A stretch of DNA of 57,607 bases from Bacteroidia bacterium. Lineage in GTDB: Bacteria; Bacteroidota; Bacteroidia; 2-12-FULL-35-15. The DNA is taken from NCBI GenBank assembly GCA_020051175.1, contig JAGVJJ010000023.1, positions 1-57,607 of the forward strand, in the 5' to 3' direction. The notes under the pieces are model-generated. The model was not told the DNA's origin and ran no database searches. It worked only from the letters and a program-made list of their open reading frames with translations. Shown here piece after piece: positions 1 to 6,459 of the stretch; the first letter of the stretch is position 1, and each line of letters begins with the position of its first letter. Both the position numbers and the translations under genes were made by a program.

Positions 1-92
1 CTTTGTTTGCTTGTTGATAATTTAAATTGCATTTTTGACTTTTTTCAATAGCTTTCACAAGCGTGGGACATCGCTCATGCGAGGCACACACA

Positions 93-216
93 GCACATTG
101 GCAATAGGCGGGGTTTCGACTCCGCTTGACAGTTTAGTGGCAGCCGAAAGTTCCGTTCTCCGAACTAACTTTTGTGCTGAAAAGCCCGCCCATCGCCAAT
201 CTGCAAAACGTTAGCT
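93..216. other. Long imperfect inverted repeat, attC-like
   Basis: Positions 93-116 and 181-204 are inverted copies of each other over 24 bases with four differences, centred on ATTGGC...GGCGGG. They enclose a smaller hairpin (AGTTC at 149-153 with GAACT at 162-166). Directly after the right arm comes AACGTTAGC (208-216), which resembles the cleavage-side core of integron attC sites (GTTRRRY) but does not match it exactly. A small orphan gene starts 53 bases later. No integrase is in the window, so the attC reading is inference; a structured RNA leader is the alternative. Confidence 0.45.
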
Positions 217-268
217 GCTATTTTAGGGCGACCGTGTTAACTCAAACGAACTGACAAAAAACTAACGA

Positions 269-667
269 ATGAGCAACGACAAAAGACACAATCAAAAAAA
301 GGAGTATGACCGAAGTGTAATGCAACACAAGGACAATATTCTGCGCTTTGAGTGGGGCGACTTTCCAGCTATCGGTATTAAGCACTTTGAGGAGAGGCGT
401 GACGAGCGGACAAAGCGCAACGGCACAGACATATTTGACAAAATGAACCTGACTGACGAGGAGGTTCTTTTAGATTGTTTCAAAATTCTAAAACGGGACA
501 AATACAAATATATCCTTGACACTATTGCCAAAAACAAACCCAAACACACGGAGTGGGTTGTTAAAAACCAGACACAAATAGTGCTTCATTTAAACTTCAA
601 CGTTCCCCCCGTAGGTGCTAAGCTGTCGGGCTGGCAAGGTGGGCAAGGGCTTAGTGACCATATATAA
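269..667 (+). CDS. Orphan 132-aa protein with a repeat-derived tail
   Basis: I do not recognise this protein. It is a soluble, charged sequence rich in Lys, Asp and Glu with no signal peptide. Residues 1 to about 113 look like an ordinary domain (motifs FEWGDFPAIG, HFEERRDERT). From about residue 115 onward the protein is translated from the first unit of a tandem DNA repeat (611-830), giving a Gly-rich tail ending GLSDHI, and the stop codon lies inside the repeat's TATATAA segment. The original C-terminus has therefore probably been replaced or truncated by the repeat. It sits downstream of the attC-like inverted repeat, which suggests a cassette-like accessory gene. The ATG at 269 is the only good start. 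Confidence 0.55.
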   Translation: MSNDKRHNQKKEYDRSVMQHKDNILRFEWGDFPAIGIKHFEERRDERTKRNGTDIFDKMNLTDEEVLLDCFKILKRDKYKYILDTIAKNKPKHTEWVVKNQTQIVLHLNFNVPPVGAKLSGWQGGQGLSDHI

Positions 668-830
668 AAGGTAAGCCCCTGTAGGCGCTAAGCTGTCGGG
701 CTGGCAAGGTGGGCAGGGGCTTAGTGACCATATATAAAAGGTAAGCTCCCCCCGTAGGCGCTAAGCTGTCGGGCTGGCAAGGTGGGCAAGGGCTTAGTGA
801 CCATATATAAAAGGTAAGCTCTGCTTACTA
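611..830 (+). repeat. Three tandem ~66-bp units with a terminal hairpin
   Basis: Units begin at 611, 681 and 754, each reading GTAGGYGCTAAGCTGTCGGG onward to GGTAAGC. The three copies are nearly identical, with C-rich joints of variable length. Each unit has a self-complementary pair (CGCTAAGC / GCTTAGTG), and the last copy ends in a hairpin GGTAAGC-TCT-GCTTACT. A diverged copy lies on the other strand at 38236-38341, so this is a dispersed element and not a local duplication. The first unit is read as the C-terminus of the upstream ORF. Confidence 0.85.
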
Positions 831-922
831 TACACAGTGATAACTATTTTTTCCGTGATTAAAGGCGTCTTGTCTGCTCAATAGCTTAACGTAGTTCAAC
901 CTAACATTCAAAAATTACATAT

Positions 923-1204
923 ATGCGATACTTCATAATAATTGTTTATTTAGGATTATGTTATTTAAACGCTCACAAAATTGGCAGGTACAAAACTATT
1001 GGGTTTACAAAAACATTTCTCTGGTCACTTTTTCTATCACCGTTCTTTGGTTATTTAATTGCCGAGGAAAGTGCTCAAAAAAACCCAAAAGGTTGCAAAT
1101 GGTGTGGCAACAAATACAATGAAGCCGAATTCTGCGGACTGTGCGGAAAAAATGATATTGGTGATATTGGCCCTCATTTCAAATCAAAACAACAAAACAA
1201 TTGA
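923..1204 (+). CDS. Small membrane protein with a zinc ribbon
   Basis: A 93-residue protein. Residues 1-18 and about 27-47 are hydrophobic and probably form two membrane helices or a hairpin. They are followed by a cytosolic-type zinc ribbon with two CxxC knuckles, CKWCG and CGLCG, about 13 residues apart, and a polar tail. No family name can be given. The role is unknown; a membrane-anchored zinc ribbon fits a small regulatory or assembly factor, but that is inference. It lies in the same repeat-rich accessory stretch as the preceding ORF. Confidence 0.6.
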   Translation: MRYFIIIVYLGLCYLNAHKIGRYKTIGFTKTFLWSLFLSPFFGYLIAEESAQKNPKGCKWCGNKYNEAEFCGLCGKNDIGDIGPHFKSKQQNN

Positions 1205-1289
1205 TATTATATCGCTGCTTCTGTTTGCGTAGCACATCAAAATAAAGACTATTAACGTTACTGTACCAGGCCGAAGGTTTTGTTTATAA

Positions 1290-1312
1290 GAGCGTAGCGA
1301 GACGCTACGCTC
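1290..1312. repeat. Perfect 10-bp palindromic hairpin
   Basis: GAGCGTAGCG (1290-1299) and CGCTACGCTC (1303-1312) are perfectly complementary around a 3-nt AGA loop. There is no U-tract, so it may be a small dispersed palindrome more than a canonical terminator, although it lies between two same-strand genes. Confidence 0.6.
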
Positions 1313-1386
1313 AACACGGGAAAAATTAATACCTTTAAGAACAAGAAATACAAGCATCTAATCATTTAATATCAAAACTCCACTCC

Positions 1387-2427
1387 ATGAAAACAATTAA
1401 ATTACTTTCCTTGTTAATCGTCACAATACTAATCCAGGAGGTGTCAACCGCTCAAACTATTTTTCTTAAGCAGGACGAAGCCAACGGCTTGTATGGTTTT
1501 GCAAATGAAGAGGGTGAGTATGTCGTCCAGCCGCTATACAAAGAAGTTGACTATAATTTTGGTGGTGGCCCGGGCTTGTTTTACGTAGTAAACAAAAACG
1601 GCAAAAATGGTTTTATAGACGAAACCGGCAAAGAAGTAGTGCCTTGTAAATACGATGAGGTGACCTCATTTAACAAAGGATATGCTTTTGTAAAAATCAA
1701 TGCCGGTGAATCGGCCCAAAAGCATGGGATGGTTGATACCAAAGGAAGGGAAGCAATACCTTGTATCTATGACGAGGCCATATTCTTTGAGCAGGGATAT
1801 TCGATTGTTAAAATAAAAACCGGGGAGTTTGAGTACAAACATGGTCTGGTTGACAGCACCGGAAAGCTTATTATTCCTGCAAAGTATGGCCGGTTGGAAT
1901 ATTATCCAAACGATAAAGTGCTGGTGTTTGGTGATGAGAAAACTTCCAACGTTGGGCTGATGGATGTGACAGGAAAAATCATTATTCCTGCTCAGTACCA
2001 GTTCTGGTCCAAAAAAATTTCAAAAGGGCTTTGGCCTGTAGGCACCTGGCCCGAAGGAACACAGGGTGTTTGCGGGGTGGTTAATTTAAAAAACCAAACT
2101 GTTATCCCCTTTGAGTATGAAATGATAGAAAGCTATTCGGATGAGCTTGGACTCGCACCTGCAAAAAAGGATGGCAAATATGGCTTTATTGACAGGACAG
2201 GGAAAGTGGTTATCCCTTTTATCTATAAAAGCGTATGGGCATCCAACAAATATTTAGCCGTAAAGAAAGATGATAAATGGGGAATCATCACAACCGATAA
2301 CAAAACAATATTGCCATTTGAGTATTCCGACATTTCTTCAATCATGGAAAAAACAGCCTGGGTTACAAAAAATGAAAGCGAAGGAGAATACGAGATTGAT
2401 TTAACTTCAAAACAGAAAGTGAAGTAA
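1387..2427 (+). CDS. Secreted WG-repeat protein
   Basis: A 346-residue protein with an N-terminal signal peptide (hydrophobic stretch 5-17, likely cleavage after STA, before QTIFL). The mature part consists of about eight tandem WG-type repeats, each with the pattern (Y/H)G(F/L)(I/V)D..GK..IP..Y, for example NGFIDETGKEVVP, HGLVDSTGKLIIP and YGFIDRTGKVVIP. WG repeats form beta-rich solenoid or propeller-like surfaces and are common in exported Bacteroidetes proteins; the ligand is unknown. There is no T9SS sorting domain, so a periplasmic location is likely. A 12-bp hairpin follows the stop codon. Confidence 0.9.
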   Translation: MKTIKLLSLLIVTILIQEVSTAQTIFLKQDEANGLYGFANEEGEYVVQPLYKEVDYNFGGGPGLFYVVNKNGKNGFIDETGKEVVPCKYDEVTSFNKGYAFVKINAGESAQKHGMVDTKGREAIPCIYDEAIFFEQGYSIVKIKTGEFEYKHGLVDSTGKLIIPAKYGRLEYYPNDKVLVFGDEKTSNVGLMDVTGKIIIPAQYQFWSKKISKGLWPVGTWPEGTQGVCGVVNLKNQTVIPFEYEMIESYSDELGLAPAKKDGKYGFIDRTGKVVIPFIYKSVWASNKYLAVKKDDKWGIITTDNKTILPFEYSDISSIMEKTAWVTKNESEGEYEIDLTSKQKVK

Positions 2428-2440
2428 TACTGCCTCACAT

Positions 2441-2467
2441 ACTAAACGCAGGCAACCTGCGTTTAGT
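2441..2467 (+). terminator. Hairpin terminator after the WG-repeat gene
   Basis: ACTAAACGCAGG (2441-2452) pairs perfectly with CCTGCGTTTAGT (2456-2467) around a CAA loop, 13 bases after the stop codon. There is no long U-tract, so termination efficiency is uncertain. Confidence 0.6.
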
Positions 2468-2491
2468 AAATAGCCTGTTATTTGTCAATTG

Positions 2492-3153
2492 ATGAGAAAA
2501 AGTACAACATATTTTGTCATTGGTGTTCTCATTTCGGGCTTGCTTTCTTCGTGTGCATTTCACAGTACTTTTCCTTTTATATGCCCTAGTCCAAATTGCG
2601 CAAAGAATCAACAGAAGAAAAGGCGTGCAGCTATAAAAAAAATTAAAAAAAATATTTCAAATCGGACAAGCGTGAAAAAAGTGATGCCGTAGATGCCAAA
2701 TCAAAAAAACAAGAAGAATCCAATGGCTATAATCCTGAAAAAACAGAATATACTACCTTCGATTCAACACAAATTGCTTTCCTTTTAAAACAACAGCGCA
2801 TCGATTTTTCGGCCTGTACAATAAAAAAGGACAGCTTAACTATTCTGTTCCCGGCAAATGACGATGCAATTCCAGAAGCATACAAAGACAGCCTGGCAAA
2901 ATTTCTCCGCAGGTTGCCAGTTGGTGCCATTACCTGCATCAGCGTAAAAGGATACTGCGATTCCACAGAAACAGATACGCGCGTGGCTAACCTGGCCTTT
3001 AACAGGGCATTTAGCACGTTTTATTGCTTAAATTTACTTGGTATTCCGCCTGATAAAATGGCAATTCTGAACCCACCTGGTTTGTTTCGTCAGCAGGATC
3101 AGGCTAACGGAGCAGAGGCCTTACAAAAAGCTGAAATAAGTATTTATTGGTAG
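2492..3153 (+). pseudogene. OmpA-like lipoprotein interrupted by a -1 frameshift at A8
   Basis: The N-terminal part starts with a lipoprotein signal peptide (lipobox GLLSSC) and a Cys/Lys-rich segment, and ends at 2692. The C-terminal part continues in another frame from about 2650 to 3153, with no in-frame stop after 2644. It reads as a mixed domain resembling the OmpA peptidoglycan-binding fold (SVKGYCDSTETDTRVANLAF, then a Leu-Gly-Ile-Pro segment), ending at IYW. The two frames join at the A8 run 2645-2652: one extra A restores a single protein of about 220 residues. It could be a homopolymer error, a true pseudogene or programmed slippage. A TTG at 2489 precedes the ATG at 2492; I prefer the ATG. 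Confidence 0.6.
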
Positions 3154-3217
3154 CTCCTATCTCAATTGCTGTGGCTGTGCTACCGGATTTTATGGACAAA
3201 AGCCTGGCACCAAAATG

Positions 3218-3248
3218 TTTGCTGCACACTAATTAATACGTATATTCG
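3218..3248 (+). promoter_or_regulatory. Bacteroidetes-type promoter
   Basis: TTTG (3218-3221), 19 bases, then TATATTCG (3241-3248), one mismatch from the TAnnTTTG consensus. It lies 21 bases upstream of the lipoprotein start at 3270. Confidence 0.5.
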
Positions 3249-3269
3249 TTATGTAACAAACATCCTGAA

Positions 3270-4256
3270 ATGAAAATTACCAGCACCCTTTCAATCGCTC
3301 TTTGCTTGTGCGTGGCATTTGGCCTTAACTCCTGCAAAAAGGAGAAAGAAGAAACACCTGTTCCGCCAACAACAACACCTGCCCTCTGTTCACCGGATAC
3401 TGTTTTTACAGGCACTGGCAGCGGCCCAAAGCTGGTGTTTAAATTCAAATTCGACAGCACCCAGGTGCGATTGAACAATCTGGGCAATCCCGCCACTGTT
3501 CCGTCAGGCCATGGTGCACAGTCGCCCGTATTCAACAAAATCAGCCAGCACTATATTGAACTTGCAGGTGATTTTGATGCGGTTGGCAGCGGCAAAGTAT
3601 TGTATACTGGCACAACAACAACAACGGGTGGTGCATCGGCCATAGATTACTGTGCCTCTACACAAACGGGCAATGATGAGGTATTTTTCTCCATACCCCT
3701 GAGTGCTATACAGGCAGGAACTTACAAATGGCTGCGCATTTCCCTCGCTTACCAGAACTACGATATTAAGTACAAAGCATCTACTGTTCCGGGAGGTACC
3801 GGTACCGGCACCATTGCATCTTTCATTGGTTTCAGAACATACGTAAACAATTATGAAATAAATGGCCACAGCCACACACCCAGCACCAACGCTGGCGGAC
3901 CGGGCAACCACGACCAGGGATACTGGGGCTTTGAAACAGCAGTGCTTGGAACTACTTATTTTATTGACGGACAAGCACCAGCAGGTGCCACCACCGTTCC
4001 CAATCCATTGTTTGCAACCTCACCTATCCCTGCGGGCAGCTGCCTGGTAACCGGACAGTTTGTAGATAATACCATGACCAGTTCACCTTTGGTAATTACA
4101 GGAACCGAAACATCCGACATCAACATCACTGTTTCACTTTCTACCAACAAAAGCTTTGAATGGCATGAAGTAACAGCCGACAACTGGTACCAGCCGGAAA
4201 TAGGGGAATACGTTGTGGATATGGGTATCAGAGGTCTGATACCGATTAAGAATTAA
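3270..4256 (+). CDS. Surface or periplasmic lipoprotein, unrecognised family
   Basis: A 328-residue lipoprotein. The signal peptide ends in the lipobox LNSC, and Cys22 is followed by KKEKEE, a charged stretch like the Bacteroidetes lipoprotein export signal for surface display. A Thr/Pro-rich linker (VPPTTTP) follows, then a beta-rich domain of about 290 residues with many Gly, Thr and Asn and the C-terminal signature FEWHEV...DNWYQPEIGEYVVDMG. I do not recognise the family and propose no function. A promoter-like TTTG-N19-TATATTCG lies just upstream. A possible membrane-protein gene, frameshifted, follows on the same strand. Confidence 0.8.
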   Translation: MKITSTLSIALCLCVAFGLNSCKKEKEETPVPPTTTPALCSPDTVFTGTGSGPKLVFKFKFDSTQVRLNNLGNPATVPSGHGAQSPVFNKISQHYIELAGDFDAVGSGKVLYTGTTTTTGGASAIDYCASTQTGNDEVFFSIPLSAIQAGTYKWLRISLAYQNYDIKYKASTVPGGTGTGTIASFIGFRTYVNNYEINGHSHTPSTNAGGPGNHDQGYWGFETAVLGTTYFIDGQAPAGATTVPNPLFATSPIPAGSCLVTGQFVDNTMTSSPLVITGTETSDINITVSLSTNKSFEWHEVTADNWYQPEIGEYVVDMGIRGLIPIKN

Positions 4257-4293
4257 TGTTCCTCCTGGAGCACGTCAACAACACATTGAAAAG

Positions 4294-4419
4294 ATGGATG
4301 AGTTAATTAATACCGGAAAACGAAGAACTATTCTTATTTCCATAAGCATACTTTTGGTTCTGCTACTACAATCTATTTTTACCAAATGGTTGTACCTGAA
4401 ACAGGGATCAAAAAATTAA
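4294..4419 (+). pseudogene. Out-of-frame 5' part of the following membrane-protein gene
   Basis: An ATG at 4294 opens 41 codons with a hydrophobic helix (ILISISILLVLLL) and ends with a stop at 4417-4419. In the next frame the gene continues as the CDS at 4386-4703. The two reading frames join at the A6 run 4410-4415; one additional A gives ...LKQGSKKLIQQIARF... without interruption. The combined protein would have about 136 residues and four membrane helices. Confidence 0.55.
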
Positions 4420-4703
4420 TCCAGCAAATAGCACGGTTTGCACTGACCTTAGGACTCTTAGTGTTCACCTATAAGGGAAAAAAGTGGGCGCAGGTTATTT
4501 CCATAATACTTTTTTCCTTAGGAATTTTAGGTGCTTTAGCCGGATTGATAACTTTAGATGTTCCCATTATCAACAAGACCTTACTGTTTGTAATGCTATT
4601 TGTTTACTCCATGGCTGTATATCATTTTGGATTTTCAAAAAGTTACAAAGCATTTTTTGACTATCAGAATAGGGATAATGTAAAGCAGGAAACAAATGCG
4701 TAA
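4386..4703 (+). CDS. Small integral membrane protein (probably N-terminally frameshifted)
   Basis: A 105-residue frame with three hydrophobic segments (about 12-27, 36-54 and 60-80) and a polar C-terminal tail. The ATG at 4386 is probably not the true start: the natural N-terminus, with another helix, lies in the adjacent frame from 4294, separated by a one-base deficit in an A-run. No family is recognised. Its last eight bases overlap the start of the next gene (4696), so the two are likely co-transcribed and translationally coupled. Confidence 0.55.
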   Translation: MVVPETGIKKLIQQIARFALTLGLLVFTYKGKKWAQVISIILFSLGILGALAGLITLDVPIINKTLLFVMLFVYSMAVYHFGFSKSYKAFFDYQNRDNVKQETNA

Positions 4704-5127
4704 TATAGGTTTGATAATAGCTGCTTTGTTTTTATGTTACCATAACAACACGTTCGGTCAGAAAGTAGATTCACTAACAAACATTCACCTTATAATAAAA
4801 GGCACTTGGCTTGAAGACCATGTCTATCAAAGAAATAAAACCATCAGAAAAACATACGAAGTTAAAAGAGAGGAATTATTAAAAATGGATACTTTAAAGT
4901 TAACTACCGACTCATTAATAGTATGTTCATTTGAGTTCCAGCCACTGGTGAATGGTGCGGACATCTGGATGATTAGCAAATCAGAAACGTTAACAAATGA
5001 AATGAAAAAAGTCATAATAAATCAAAAAATAAAAAAAATTACAATTGAAAGTATTAAAGCCGTTTCTAAAAACACGGGGAAGATGTACTTTATTAAGAGT
5101 ATTGTGTCATTGAACATAAAAAATTAA
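4696..5127 (+). CDS. Secreted protein of unknown function
   Basis: A 143-residue protein with a signal peptide (hydrophobic 4-14, likely cleavage after TFG, before QKVDS). The mature part is beta-rich, with alternating Lys and Ile/Val stretches (KKVIINQKIKKITIESIKAV) and a final strand FIKSIVSLNIKN. There is no sorting domain. I do not recognise it. It overlaps the upstream membrane-protein gene by 8 bp (ATG inside AAATGCG), which suggests a two-gene unit. Confidence 0.6.
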   Translation: MRNIGLIIAALFLCYHNNTFGQKVDSLTNIHLIIKGTWLEDHVYQRNKTIRKTYEVKREELLKMDTLKLTTDSLIVCSFEFQPLVNGADIWMISKSETLTNEMKKVIINQKIKKITIESIKAVSKNTGKMYFIKSIVSLNIKN

Positions 5128-5132
5128 TATTT

Positions 5133-5528
5133 GTGCCCAAAGGGACGCACTGCAGCGATGATGAGAACTGGGGCAAACCCGGATACAGCAAAAAGGTGTT
5201 TGTTGCAAAATCACTGACACAAAATGGTGGCTGGGCTTCTGTGGATACAGTAATTGAACGCATAGAAAACCGCTACTGGAAAATTTAAGTCCGTGATTTC
5301 AAATCGTGGATGCTCGAATCTTCAAAGTTCACGGGCAAATAGCGCACAACAGAAATTGAACCAGATAAAATTTTAATTGAATATACGTATACACTGCATT
5401 CTGGCACACTTCTTCTTTACCCTTTCAACTGGCTGTTTGCACACGCATTCTGGAAAACATACATAAAACGTGTGTTGGAGAACATCCGGCAAATGGCATA
5501 TACCCAAGAGCCCTATTTATACAAATAA
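5133..5528 (+). pseudogene. 5'-truncated SRPBCC-type gene with two nonsense codons
   Basis: One reading frame (positions divisible by three) is coding-like from about 5133 to the TAA at 5526-5528 but has stops at 5286-5288 and 5340-5342. Around them it reads GKPGYSKKVFVAKSLTQNGG, RYWKI-stop-VRDFKSW, FTGK-stop-RTTEIEPDKI and ends LENIRQMAYTQEPYLYK. The stops look like single-base changes (GAA to TAA, TGG to TAG). The C-terminal part, with Phe-Trp and EPYL, has the look of a membrane-associated SRPBCC/START-like protein. No start codon or N-terminal half remains. This is a decayed gene, not a sequencing slip, because both lesions are substitutions. Confidence 0.6.
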
Positions 5529-5540
5529 GAAATAAAAACA

Positions 5541-5924
5541 ATGTTTACACTGGAACAAATCAAAGCCGCACATTCAAAAGTGAAGTCAGGAGCCGATTTC
5601 CCGGCATACATACGGGATCTAAAACAACTTGGCGTTAGCCATTACGAAACGTATGTACACGATGGGCATACGCTTTACTCAGGCAGCAGCGAAATTACCG
5701 CGCCATCAAGGTACAGCCGTCAGCCGATATCGGATGTATGCAATACGGAGCAATTCAAAACAGATTTAAAGGCCCATCAGCAGGGTAAAACAGACTTCCC
5801 AACTTTTTGCGGCATGTGTGCCAGGCTGGGTATTGAAAAATGGATAGTAAATATAAACAACATGACCTGTACCTATTTTGACACCAGGGGGAAAGAAGTG
5901 CTGGCAGAAAAGATACCTGGTTAA
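5541..5924 (+). CDS. DUF1398 family protein (YbcV-like)
   Basis: A 127-residue cytosolic protein matching the DUF1398 family, to which E. coli YbcV belongs: MFTLEQIKAAHSKVKSGADF at the start, then GVSHYETYVHDGHTLY, a repeat of the motif for length-limited fasting segments (KAHQQGKTDFPTFC) and a C-terminal LGIEKWIVNI...CTYFD strand pair. Length is typical. The biochemical role of the family is unknown. The gene starts 12 bases after the remnant of the SRPBCC pseudogene. A short hairpin (5955-5973) follows. Confidence 0.85.
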   Translation: MFTLEQIKAAHSKVKSGADFPAYIRDLKQLGVSHYETYVHDGHTLYSGSSEITAPSRYSRQPISDVCNTEQFKTDLKAHQQGKTDFPTFCGMCARLGIEKWIVNINNMTCTYFDTRGKEVLAEKIPG

Positions 5925-5954
5925 ATCATGTGAATGGAAACCTTCAGCTGGTTA

Positions 5955-5973
5955 AACCGTTTGAAACACGGTT
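5955..5973 (+). terminator. Short hairpin after the DUF1398 gene
   Basis: AACCGT (5955-5960) and ACGGTT (5968-5973) form a 6-bp stem with a 7-nt loop, extendable by A-T pairs. No U-tract follows, so this is a weak call. Confidence 0.35.
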
Positions 5974-6459
5974 ATAAATACAACGGCTAAAATGGAGATT
6001 ACCATTAACAATGGAAGTGTCTGGCTTGTTGAAGCACTGCTTGTTTGGCGGCTACGCGCTGGAATTTGCTTTTTCATGATTTTTAAGTTTTTAGTTTAAT
6101 TAAATTGTTTTTTTATTTACAATTCAAAGATAGTTCAGCTTTTCGCGGAAAATAATCGCAATTAGTAAACGGGGCAATTGGGTTTTTAAGTGGCGGAACT
6201 CACCTTTTAGCGGTTGTTAAAGTTCTGGTAGTTTCGGGGTATTATCTGAAATGTTGTATTAAACACAAGGCCAGGCAGCCTTTAGAAGAGAATTACTGAA
6301 TTTTGTTCTTACATCGATCGCGATCCTGAGACAAGAAGTGTTATTACGAAATCTGTATTTCATCCTATTCCAACAAAAGAAGAACCAGACACAAATCGCG
6401 TACAGAACAACTTGAAACAATTCGGTTGAACACCAGGAATTGATGCACCAGCAAACCAC
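5974..6459. other. Non-coding stretch between DUF1398 and a T9SS gene
   Basis: I find no supported gene here. A 35-codon frame beginning at 5992 (MEITINNGSVW...) and a minus frame of 66 codons (6259-6459) both have compositions unlike neighbouring genes. The stretch 6060-6125 is very AT-rich, followed by 6170-6260 with more GC. It may be a gene relic or a region of conserved non-coding sequence; nothing I can see decides this. Confidence 0.4.

Noticed and set aside
3504..3974. 156-codon open frame on the minus strand
   Set aside because: Antisense to the lipoprotein at 3270-4256, which has a lipobox and a promoter.
6259..6459. 66-codon minus frame ending next to the type B T9SS gene
   Set aside because: Trp/Cys/Phe-rich with no start context and no resemblance to a protein; treated as non-coding.
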